Of a DNA stretch of 11,328 bases, positions 5,795-11,328 are shown piece by piece. The stretch lies in contig CALJNJ010000069.1 in assembly GCA_937981945.1 (NCBI GenBank), forward strand, positions 1 through 11,328, given 5' to 3'. The notes beneath the pieces were generated by a model. The model saw only the letters and a list, made by a program, of their open reading frames with translations. It made no database searches and was not told the DNA's origin. Positions within the stretch are counted from its first letter, which is position 1; every line of letters begins with the position of its first letter. The position numbers were made by a program, and so were the translations under genes. This DNA comes from an uncultured Caulobacterales bacterium. GTDB lineage: Bacteria; Pseudomonadota; Alphaproteobacteria; Caulobacterales; Maricaulaceae.

Positions 5795-7291
5795 TTATTG
5801 CCTGTGCGTGACCCGCAGACCCAGCTTTTTCGTGATTCCAAACGGATTGGACTGCACGTCCTTCATGGCGTCCGGGCTAAGTGGCTGAGGCGGGTTAATC
5901 TCAACAGTCAGAGTTCCGCCATCGTCAATCATCTTACTCAAACCGTCTGACAGTTCCGCATTGCCGGTAAACGCCATGGCAGCCAGCCCTGCTTTCGCTT
6001 GAATTTTTACGGCTTTAGGCGTTGTGTTTTGCTGGGCCGCGACCAAATTTATGACCCGATCGACAACGGATTTATCCGTCAGTTCAAGCTTCATACGGCT
6101 CAATGAGACATCATCCCCGCTTCCGGACCGGGCAGCATTTTCCAGTCCGCGCGCTTCAAGATTATAGGTCAGATCAAATCCGTCCCGCATGGACAGAAAA
6201 GAATCTGAGATCGTTAGCGTATCGCTGTTGCTGTCGAGAATTTTAGTCATTTGGCCGTTGAGCTCAATATTATCCAAGCCCAAATCGGCGAAGGATTTCT
6301 GTGCGCGCTTAAGGCTTGGGTCGTTAACCGGGCCTGAAAATGCCATGCGCAAAGGCTTTAAAACCTGACGCTCTGTCGTGACTCCGTTCTTGGTGTCTGT
6401 TCTTGACTGAAACCCTTCCAAGTTCAAACTGAAGTTTTCAGCCCCCATTTTGAAATCACTAAGATTAAGATTACCATAGCCGGAGCGCATGGGATTGAAA
6501 TTCTTCCCGTCTTTCATTTCTGACATAAGCTCCATATCAACCCCTTCCGCCGACATGGACTTTAGGCTCAGACTGAAGGGTTTGCCGGATTGCTTGGAAT
6601 CGCCGGTCACGGAAATGTTTTCTGCCAAAAATGCGCCCTTGCCGCTGTCTTCGTCCGTACCCCAACCAAAGGATTTGACCTGCAGCGTGCTGTCATCGCC
6701 CTTAATGTTCATGCCTTCCATCAGCATGGCGCCAAAACCAAATTCGCCGTCTTCAATATCAAGATCGATATCCAAATCATCCAGAGAATCCATATTACCG
6801 AGAGCGTCCAAAATTTTGGCCGCCATTTTCGGGTTCGGACGACTGAAGGTCACACTATCGATTGTGCCCTTGGTGGTTTCATCGTCAATCTTCACCTTCG
6901 ACAGGCTCATAAGATCAAAGGTCGGCTCATCATTTTCCATACGAACGCCCTGAAGCGACACATTTGCAACATGAACATTTTTATCGTCCTTGGATTTGAA
7001 CGTCAGGTTTTTGTATTGGTAATCGCCGGTCTTTCCTTTTTTGGAATCCCAATTCTTGGCGCCTTTTTCCGACAGACCCATAGCAGACAAAGCTGCATTG
7101 GCATCCGCTTCTGAAACGTTACGGTCTTCTACTTTCAGCATCTTGCGGATGACGTTTTTATCCGCCGTATCTTTGACGCTGAGGGCCTCTACTTTCATCT
7201 CGTCGAGATCTGCTGATTTTTTCTTACATCCGCCGAGTGCAATCAGGGTGGACAAAGTTACCAGACCCACAGTATGACGCCAATTAATCAT
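5795..7291 (-). CDS. large lipoprotein of unknown function, upstream member of a paralogous pair
   Basis: This 498-residue protein has a signal peptide ending in the lipobox LGGC (C22), followed by three lysines. The mature part is polar, with many short alternating stretches that suggest extended beta structure and an acidic patch (DDLDIDLDIEDGEFGFG). No catalytic motif is recognised. Similarity to the 4063-5721 product is clear in an N-terminal block (VSEADANAALSAMGLSE at 59-75) and a C-terminal block (SVVDRVINL to GGTLTVEI, about 408-465), with the middle more diverged, pointing to an old tandem duplication. AGGAAG (7303-7298) lies six bases before the ATG at 7291 and supports this start. 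That ribosome binding site falls inside the first codons of the divergent metallopeptidase frame, so any promoter for this gene must also lie there. Confidence 0.88.
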   Translation of the reverse strand: MINWRHTVGLVTLSTLIALGGCKKKSADLDEMKVEALSVKDTADKNVIRKMLKVEDRNVSEADANAALSAMGLSEKGAKNWDSKKGKTGDYQYKNLTFKSKDDKNVHVANVSLQGVRMENDEPTFDLMSLSKVKIDDETTKGTIDSVTFSRPNPKMAAKILDALGNMDSLDDLDIDLDIEDGEFGFGAMLMEGMNIKGDDSTLQVKSFGWGTDEDSGKGAFLAENISVTGDSKQSGKPFSLSLKSMSAEGVDMELMSEMKDGKNFNPMRSGYGNLNLSDFKMGAENFSLNLEGFQSRTDTKNGVTTERQVLKPLRMAFSGPVNDPSLKRAQKSFADLGLDNIELNGQMTKILDSNSDTLTISDSFLSMRDGFDLTYNLEARGLENAARSGSGDDVSLSRMKLELTDKSVVDRVINLVAAQQNTTPKAVKIQAKAGLAAMAFTGNAELSDGLSKMIDDGGTLTVEINPPQPLSPDAMKDVQSNPFGITKKLGLRVTHRQ

Positions 7292-8063
7292 GACAGGCTT
7301 CCTATCTAAATTTAAATTTGGTGCCGACAGTAGCAGTTTAGCGGCTGAACGGAAAGTGAAACTCCCGTTAAGGGACCCTGATGATCCGCGGATTCTCTAT
7401 AAAAACTCAGATAAAGCCCGCAGAATCTCCGTAAAAATAAAACCCAGCGACAGAGAAGTCACCGTGACGGTCCCGGGCATTCGTTCATTGCCCAAAGCCA
7501 TGAAATTTGTCCGCGATCAGAAAGACTGGATCGAAGTACAGCTGGAAGCCTTGCCGCCCGCTCAACCTTTTGAGCCCGGCAGCGGCATTTTGTTTGAGGG
7601 CGAAATTTACCGATTGGTGCATCCGAGGGGGCGTGGTCATCCTTATGTGGACCGGGAAAATTTTGAAATTATCGTCCCGGCACCGGAGGGTACATTTGAG
7701 GGCAGAGTTAAACGGCTTCTGATCCGGGAAGCCAGAGAGCGCCTGACGGAATCGACCCGTTTTTATGCCGATCAATTACAGCGGCCGGTCGAAAAAATTT
7801 CCGTCAGAGATACGAGTTCTCGCTGGGGATCGTGTATTACCCGCAAAGGCAAGGGTCATATTTCATATTCTTGGCGGCTCATCTCCGCACCGCCCTTTGT
7901 ACTGGATTATGTGGCGGCTCATGAGTGCGCCCATATGATAGAGGACAATCATTCCAAGGCCTATTGGAATGTGGTCGCCGGTATCTTCCCGGACTATAAA
8001 AAGGCCAAAAAATGGCTCAATAATAACGGGCCGTTCCTGCATGCCGTCGGCGCTGAATTCTGA
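7290..8063 (+). CDS. YgjP/DUF45-type zinc metallopeptidase
   Basis: This protein of up to 257 residues belongs to the M48-like YgjP (DUF45) family of putative zinc-dependent peptidases. RWGSC at 178-182 and the zinc motif HECAH (H211, E212, H215) with the third ligand H221 in NHSKAYW are the family signature; E212 would be catalytic. There is no signal peptide, so it should be cytoplasmic. Its substrate is unknown in the family; in many bacteria it is found near type I restriction genes, which are absent here. The start is uncertain: the ATG at 7290 has no Shine-Dalgarno and overlaps the ATG of the divergent lipoprotein gene, while GTG at 7356 would give a 235-residue protein starting just before the conserved N-terminal region. 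Length fits the family (about 230-250) either way. Confidence 0.9.
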   Translation: MTGFLSKFKFGADSSSLAAERKVKLPLRDPDDPRILYKNSDKARRISVKIKPSDREVTVTVPGIRSLPKAMKFVRDQKDWIEVQLEALPPAQPFEPGSGILFEGEIYRLVHPRGRGHPYVDRENFEIIVPAPEGTFEGRVKRLLIREARERLTESTRFYADQLQRPVEKISVRDTSSRWGSCITRKGKGHISYSWRLISAPPFVLDYVAAHECAHMIEDNHSKAYWNVVAGIFPDYKKAKKWLNNNGPFLHAVGAEF

Positions 8064-8127
8064 TAAGAGACTGCTATCAGCCCCGTTCAGGCACATGAAC
8101 CCAACATGAAAATGACTCTCAGACGGC

Positions 8128-8169
8128 GTTAAGGCCCCCCGCTCTATTTAGGGTGAATAAGTCCTTAAC
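8128..8169 (+). repeat. inverted repeat in the leader of the glycine-zipper gene
   Basis: GTTAAGG (8128-8134) and CCTTAAC (8163-8169) are exact reverse complements with 28 nt between them. The right arm ends two bases before the GGGAGGT ribosome binding site. CCC and GGG inside the loop could extend the fold. It may be an operator or a 5' UTR hairpin. The rest of the 118-nt gap from 8064 shows no clear promoter or terminator. Confidence 0.3.
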
Positions 8170-8181
8170 CGGGAGGTAAAC

Positions 8182-8913
8182 ATGAAAAAACTCATATCAA
8201 CAACCGCTGTTGCAGCTTTGGCCCTCGCCATTCCTGTCTCAGCCCAAGCACAATCATCTTATTACGGGTCTGAATACACGCCTCACGAGCGCTGTAAGAA
8301 AGACGAAGACAAACGCCAAATCCTTGGCGGTCTGGCCGGCGCTGTTGTCGGCGGCGTCCTCGGATCACAAGTCTCATCACGCGGCGCCCGATCAGAAGGC
8401 AGCGCACTTGGCGCTGTTGTCGGCGGATTAGCCGGCGCAGGTATTGCCGATAAAACCGTTGACTGCGACCCTGACTATACCCAAAGACGCGGGACAAGCT
8501 ATGGCGCCTATCCGTCATCACACACAAGCTATCCGTCAACTCAGCCTGTTTATACGGACCGGGTGACCTATAGTAACCATCCTGTCTATACCCAGCCAAG
8601 TTACGGTGCGGGCGCTGTGTCTTACGGCACAAGCTATTCAACCGGGGCAGTTACTTATCCGCCTTACAATAATTCCGGTCACAGCTATTCTGTCAGCTCT
8701 CCGACTTATACAAGCGGTTCATCTTATCAGACCTATCCGGCGTCCTATACGACCGGAACCACTTATTCGGCCCCGACCACTAATTACAGAACGGTCTCGC
8801 CGACTTACACAACAACAAGCTATGCGCGTCCTGTCACCTATAGATCCGGGACGACATATGGCAGCACTCATTACCACGGCCGCTATGCCTGTTCGGCATA
8901 CCATAATTACTAA
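8182..8913 (+). CDS. exported glycine-zipper protein with Tyr/Ser/Thr-rich tail
   Basis: This 243-residue protein starts with a Sec signal peptide (cleavage probably after A23 in SAQAQSS). Residues 47-90 form a glycine zipper of the Rick_17kDa/2TM type: two hydrophobic Gly-rich segments (GGLAGAVVGGVLGS and LGAVVGGLAGAGIAD) joined by a short polar loop. Such domains sit in or against the outer membrane. The remaining 145 or so residues are low complexity, with about 27 tyrosines in irregular SY, TY and VY units mixed with Ser, Thr, Pro and Gly. Cysteines occur on both sides of the zipper (C38, CD near 95) and near the C-terminus. The strong GGGAGGT Shine-Dalgarno at 8171-8177 supports the start and suggests high expression. 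A surface or envelope-structuring role is inference; no enzyme motif is present. Confidence 0.88.
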   Translation: MKKLISTTAVAALALAIPVSAQAQSSYYGSEYTPHERCKKDEDKRQILGGLAGAVVGGVLGSQVSSRGARSEGSALGAVVGGLAGAGIADKTVDCDPDYTQRRGTSYGAYPSSHTSYPSTQPVYTDRVTYSNHPVYTQPSYGAGAVSYGTSYSTGAVTYPPYNNSGHSYSVSSPTYTSGSSYQTYPASYTTGTTYSAPTTNYRTVSPTYTTTSYARPVTYRSGTTYGSTHYHGRYACSAYHNY

Positions 8914-8936
8914 TAATGACGGTTTGTGAACTTAAG

Positions 8937-8959
8937 CGCCCCTCACGGGGCGTTTTTTT
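8937..8959 (+). terminator. intrinsic terminator after the glycine-zipper gene
   Basis: CGCCCC (8937-8942), a TCAC loop and GGGGCG (8947-8952) form a perfect 6-bp stem followed immediately by seven T. It lies 23 bases after the stop codon. The T-tract overlaps the stop codon of the convergent gene. Confidence 0.92.
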
Positions 8960-9266
8960 ATGGGGAGAGATCAGCGGGACCGCGCAATTTGGGCGGCAGG
9001 CTGTGCTCCAGGTCATTTTTCAACAAATTGATGTGGTCAGGCCGCAGAACCGGGCAGGCCTTTCCGGCCAAGGTCATGCGGTTTTGCTCCAAATTTTGTA
9101 ATACGTCCCTGGCGATAAAAGGTTCACCCTTCGCGGCTTTGACCGTTTCTTTCCATTTGGCGGCACAGTTTTGATATTGAGACGAATAAGCGTCCAAATA
9201 TCTGGCGCTGCCCATAGAGCCCGCAAACAAGGTGAATAAACCAAAATAAACCAAAATCTGTTTCAT
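8958..9266 (-). CDS. small exported protein of unknown function
   Basis: This 102-residue frame begins with a hydrophobic signal-like segment, MKQILVYFGLFTLFAGSMG, and continues as a mostly helical, charged mature part with two cysteines (C34 and C71) that could form a periplasmic disulphide. I recognise no family. The ATG at 9266 lacks a clear Shine-Dalgarno. Its stop (8960-8958) lies in the T-tract of the convergent terminator. It follows the L,D-transpeptidase gene on the same strand with a 53-nt gap. The alternative plus-strand frames across this stretch look like random translations, whereas this one has protein-like composition and an export signal. Confidence 0.6.
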   Translation of the reverse strand: MKQILVYFGLFTLFAGSMGSARYLDAYSSQYQNCAAKWKETVKAAKGEPFIARDVLQNLEQNRMTLAGKACPVLRPDHINLLKNDLEHSLPPKLRGPADLSP

Positions 9267-9292
9267 GGCGATACAGAAGCAAGAAGTTTGCC

Positions 9293-9316
9293 AAGGTTTA
9301 TGGTTAATGAAACCTT
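9293..9316. repeat. 7-bp inverted repeat between the small exported protein and L,D-transpeptidase genes
   Basis: AAGGTTT (9293-9299) and AAACCTT (9310-9316) are exact reverse complements around a 10-nt loop. No T-run follows on the minus strand, so it is a poor terminator. It could be an operator or a processing hairpin between the two minus-strand genes. Confidence 0.3.
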
Positions 9317-9319
9317 TCG

Positions 9320-9826
9320 CTAAATAATCGTCAAAATTGTCCCGTTTTGGGCAAATCGGACCAGTTTAACCATTATATCAGGGCTGACGGCGACGCAGCC
9401 CAATGTTGCCCGGTCATCCGGCTGGGCCACGTGCAGAAAAACGGCCGACCCCAAGTTTTTTTGCGGCGGGCCGTCATTATGGCTGAAAACCAAGACAATG
9501 TCATAAGCCCCGTCTTCCCGGTGCAGTCTTTCATGGGAAGCGGGATATGGCAGACGGATAAATCGGTTATAGGCACGATCCTCCGGGTCATCGCACCAGC
9601 CGTCATCAGGCTGAAGCGCCATGAATTTCATATCCCCGGGCGGCGGACTCGGCAGACGGTCATCGCGATAGAGTCCGAATCTTATCTGATAATCGCCGCA
9701 CGGGGTTTTTCCGTCCCCTTCCCGCCCCTTAACACCGGAAACAAAACCGTTTTTACCAATTCGGCACGGATAGGTGACTCCGTCAAAGGTTATGGTTTTT
9801 TCAAGGCAGTTCACGATAATGCTCAT
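9320..9826 (-). CDS. L,D-transpeptidase of the YkuD family
   Basis: This 168-residue protein is almost all catalytic domain. GREGDGKTPCGDYQI (34-48) is the conserved N-terminal YkuD strand, and FLHVAQPDDRATLGCVAV (130-147) holds the active site with H132, T141, G143 and nucleophile C144. Such enzymes form 3-3 crosslinks in peptidoglycan, attach lipoproteins to it, or act as carboxypeptidases. No signal peptide is visible from the ATG at 9826, and the upstream sequence gives only a weak GAG, which is odd for an enzyme with a periplasmic substrate; the short single-domain COG3786-type members often look like this. The CenR-like regulator gene diverges from it across 97 nt. Confidence 0.9.
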   Translation of the reverse strand: MSIIVNCLEKTITFDGVTYPCRIGKNGFVSGVKGREGDGKTPCGDYQIRFGLYRDDRLPSPPPGDMKFMALQPDDGWCDDPEDRAYNRFIRLPYPASHERLHREDGAYDIVLVFSHNDGPPQKNLGSAVFLHVAQPDDRATLGCVAVSPDIMVKLVRFAQNGTILTII

Positions 9827-9923
9827 GACAAACTCACGCTTTAGTGAAAACTTGCGAGCAAATTGGCATTAGCTTAATAACCGATGCAAGCCTAAATAGG
9901 CCCCGCAACAGGAGTATATAACA
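9827..9923. promoter_or_regulatory. divergent region between L,D-transpeptidase and CenR-like genes
   Basis: The 97-nt gap must hold promoters for both directions. On the plus strand TTGCGA (9852-9857), a 17-nt spacer and TAATAA (9875-9880) is a weak sigma70 match. A near-palindrome, CCTAAATAGG, lies at 9891-9900, and AGGAG (9910-9914) with nine bases of spacing is the ribosome binding site of the regulator gene. Confidence 0.3.
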
Positions 9924-10631
9924 ATGGCCGTGAAAAAACGCCTTCTTTTAATTGATGACGACGATGATCTGCGCGCGGAGCTTATTGAGCAATTCGCTAT
10001 GTATGACGAATTTGAAACCGCAGGCGCGGGCACTGCAGGCGCAGGAATTGAACTGGCGAAAGGCAGCCCTTTTGATCTGATTTTATTGGATGTGGATCTG
10101 CCCGACATGCTGGGCACGGAAGCTTGCGATATTATGCGCAAAGCCGGCGTTGCGGCGCCAATTGTGATGTTGACGGGAAACGACGGCGATATGAACGAGA
10201 TTTTGGGCTTGAATTCAGGCGCCAATGATTACGTCACCAAACCTTTTCGATTTGCGGTGCTGCTGGCCAGACTACGGGCGCATTTACGCAGTTTCGAACA
10301 AAGTGAAGAGGCGACGTTTAAAATCGGGCCGTATGAGTTCAAACCGGCTTACAAACGGCTTGTGCCGCCGGCGGACGACACCGGCAATCAGCCTCGCGAC
10401 ATTCGCCTGACTGAAAAAGAAACCAATATTTTGAAATATCTTTACCGCGCCGGCGGGAAACCGGTTGGCCGGGATGAGCTATTGCATGAAGTCTGGGGAT
10501 ATAATTCCGGTGTTACCACGCATACGCTGGAAACCCATGTCTACCGTCTGCGTCAAAAAATTGAGCCTGAGAAAGGCGTCGCAACTTTATTAGTGACTGA
10601 ACCCGGCGGATATCGATTAGTTATGGCATAA
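9924..10631 (+). CDS. OmpR/PhoB-family response regulator, CenR/OtpR-like
   Basis: This 235-residue protein has a receiver domain at about 1-122 (acidic pocket DDDDD at 11-15, phosphoacceptor D56 in LILLDVDLPD, T84, K106) and a winged-helix DNA-binding domain at about 135-233 (LTEKETNILKYLYRAGGKPV, then EVWGYNSGVTTHTLETHVYR). The sequence closely resembles, from memory, the CenR/OtpR regulators of alphaproteobacteria, which control cell-envelope genes and are essential or important for morphology and beta-lactam tolerance in several species. No cognate kinase lies beside it, as is usual for this family. The YhhN-type gene follows 7 nt after the stop, almost certainly in the same operon. Assignment to OmpR/PhoB is secure; to CenR, probable. 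Confidence 0.93.
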   Translation: MAVKKRLLLIDDDDDLRAELIEQFAMYDEFETAGAGTAGAGIELAKGSPFDLILLDVDLPDMLGTEACDIMRKAGVAAPIVMLTGNDGDMNEILGLNSGANDYVTKPFRFAVLLARLRAHLRSFEQSEEATFKIGPYEFKPAYKRLVPPADDTGNQPRDIRLTEKETNILKYLYRAGGKPVGRDELLHEVWGYNSGVTTHTLETHVYRLRQKIEPEKGVATLLVTEPGGYRLVMA

Positions 10632-10638
10632 GGAGGCC

Positions 10639-11256
10639 ATGACTTACTTACTCGGGCTCTACGCCCTTATAGTTTCAGGCCTAACGGCGGCCGAATTTAA
10701 AGGCCGGCGCGGTCTCCAAGCCTGGCTTAAACCGCTCGCAGCGTTTCTGTTTATTCTGATCGCTGTCTTTGGCGGAGCGCTTTATTGGAACTATGGCAGG
10801 ATCGTTTTGGCGGGACTGATTGCCTGCGCAATCGGTGATGTGCTTTTGCTCTCCAGAGAGAGCCCGGTAAAATTTAAACTGGGCATGGGCGCTTTTGCGC
10901 TCGGTCACATTTTATATCTGATCGGGTTTTTTAAAATCGCCGAACATGCCGGCATCAGCCCGCTTGCTATCTTGCCGGTCTTGGCGGGCGGCCTTTATTT
11001 TTATTGGGTCAGGCCCAAGCTCCCAAAGGATATGATTATCCCGGTGGCCGTTTATTCACTGATCATTATCGCCATGGTCGCGAAATCCTTCAGCGCGACG
11101 ATCTTGATTGTACCCGTCGCTGCAATTTTGTTTGCCGTATCAGATATGTTTGTGGCCAAAGACCGGTTTGTGGATGATAAGCCGTCAAATGCACTGGCGA
11201 TCACCCCGCTCTATTTTGGGGCTCAGGCCTTGTTTGCGTTGTCAGCGGCGATTTAG
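10639..11256 (+). CDS. YhhN/TMEM86 family membrane protein (lysoplasmalogenase-like)
   Basis: This 205-residue protein has about seven or eight hydrophobic spans over nearly its whole length. Conserved YhhN positions are present: E19 in TAAEF, KP at 31-32, GD at 66-67 in CAIGDVLLL, GHILY at 89-93, FAVSDM with D169, and YFGAQ at 192-196. Human TMEM86B and the Legionella member hydrolyse lysoplasmalogens; most bacterial members are uncharacterised, so the activity is only inferred. AGGAGG (10631-10636) overlaps the stop of the regulator gene and lies just two bases before the ATG, unusually close but consistent with translational coupling. It converges on xthA with a 4-bp overlap. Confidence 0.9.
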   Translation: MTYLLGLYALIVSGLTAAEFKGRRGLQAWLKPLAAFLFILIAVFGGALYWNYGRIVLAGLIACAIGDVLLLSRESPVKFKLGMGAFALGHILYLIGFFKIAEHAGISPLAILPVLAGGLYFYWVRPKLPKDMIIPVAVYSLIIIAMVAKSFSATILIVPVAAILFAVSDMFVAKDRFVDDKPSNALAITPLYFGAQALFALSAAI

Positions 11257-11328
11257 ATATCCAGCGTTTGTGACACGGGCACATGGTCGGAGGGCTTTTC
11301 TTTGACCCGCCACTGCGTGTGAATTTCA
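11253..11328 (-). CDS. xthA: exodeoxyribonuclease III, C-terminal fragment at window edge
   Basis: The minus strand encodes the last 24 residues of a protein, with the stop TAA at 11255-11253. They contain EKPSDHVPV, the C-terminal motif of exonuclease III/AP endonucleases, in which the Asp-His pair belongs to the active site. The enzyme removes 3' blocks and cleaves at abasic sites in base-excision repair. The rest of the gene lies beyond the right edge, so the call rests on this motif alone. Confidence 0.8.
   Translation of the reverse strand, partial: EIHTQWRVKEKPSDHVPVSQTLDI

Noticed and set aside
8128..8172. CtrA-binding site (TTAA-N7-TTAA) near the TTAA sequences before the glycine-zipper gene
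   Set aside because: The two TTAA elements are much more than seven bases apart and no second half lies at the right distance.
8500..8900. DNA-level tandem repeats or a CRISPR-like array in the Tyr-rich coding tail
   Set aside because: The repetition is in amino acid composition only; units are irregular and the DNA shows no constant repeat with regular spacing.
8916..9174. Plus-strand frames starting around 8916 and 8926
   Set aside because: They begin inside or before a strong terminator, lack good composition, and overlap a minus-strand frame with an export signal.

Overview
This window looks like chromosomal DNA of a free-living alphaproteobacterium of moderate GC content. The main reasons are a RegB/RegA (ActS/ActR, PrrB/PrrA) redox two-component pair beside a SenC/Sco1 copper protein, and an OmpR-family regulator resembling the alphaproteobacterial CenR/OtpR regulators. 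No tRNA, rRNA, CRISPR array, insertion sequence, integrase or phage gene was found, and base composition looks even throughout. Almost all genes are compact and tightly packed.

Layout, left to right. (1) Positions 1-1150, minus strand: most of a MATE-family drug/sodium antiporter whose C-terminus lies off the window. (2) Positions 1151-1404: the MATE leader, containing a sigma70-like promoter, a possible 24-codon leader peptide with a ribosome binding site, a terminator-like hairpin with a U-tract, and a perfect 10-bp inverted repeat touching the MATE start codon. This is the best candidate here for an undescribed regulatory system, of the attenuation type. (3) Positions 1405-4066: regA and regB on the minus strand with senC diverging on the plus strand, a redox/aerobic-respiration module. 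(4) Positions 4063-7291, minus strand: two large paralogous lipoproteins of unknown function in tandem. (5) Positions 7290-8063, plus strand: a YgjP/DUF45-type zinc metallopeptidase whose first possible ATG overlaps the ATG of the divergent lipoprotein gene. (6) Positions 8182-8913: an exported glycine-zipper protein with a Tyr/Ser/Thr-rich tail, ended by a strong terminator. (7) Positions 8958-9826, minus strand: a small exported protein and a YkuD-type L,D-transpeptidase. (8) Positions 9924-11256, plus strand: a CenR-like response regulator followed 7 nt later by a YhhN/TMEM86-type membrane protein. (9) Positions 11253-11328, minus strand: the C-terminal end of exodeoxyribonuclease III.

How the genes may work together: RegB senses quinone and thiol redox state and phosphorylates RegA, which in known systems controls respiratory and related operons. 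SenC delivers copper to, or helps assemble, cytochrome c oxidase, one output of such regulation. The right half is mostly envelope-related: lipoproteins, a glycine-zipper protein, an L,D-transpeptidase and a CenR-like regulator, which in relatives controls envelope genes. That the CenR-like regulator controls these neighbours is inference from position only.
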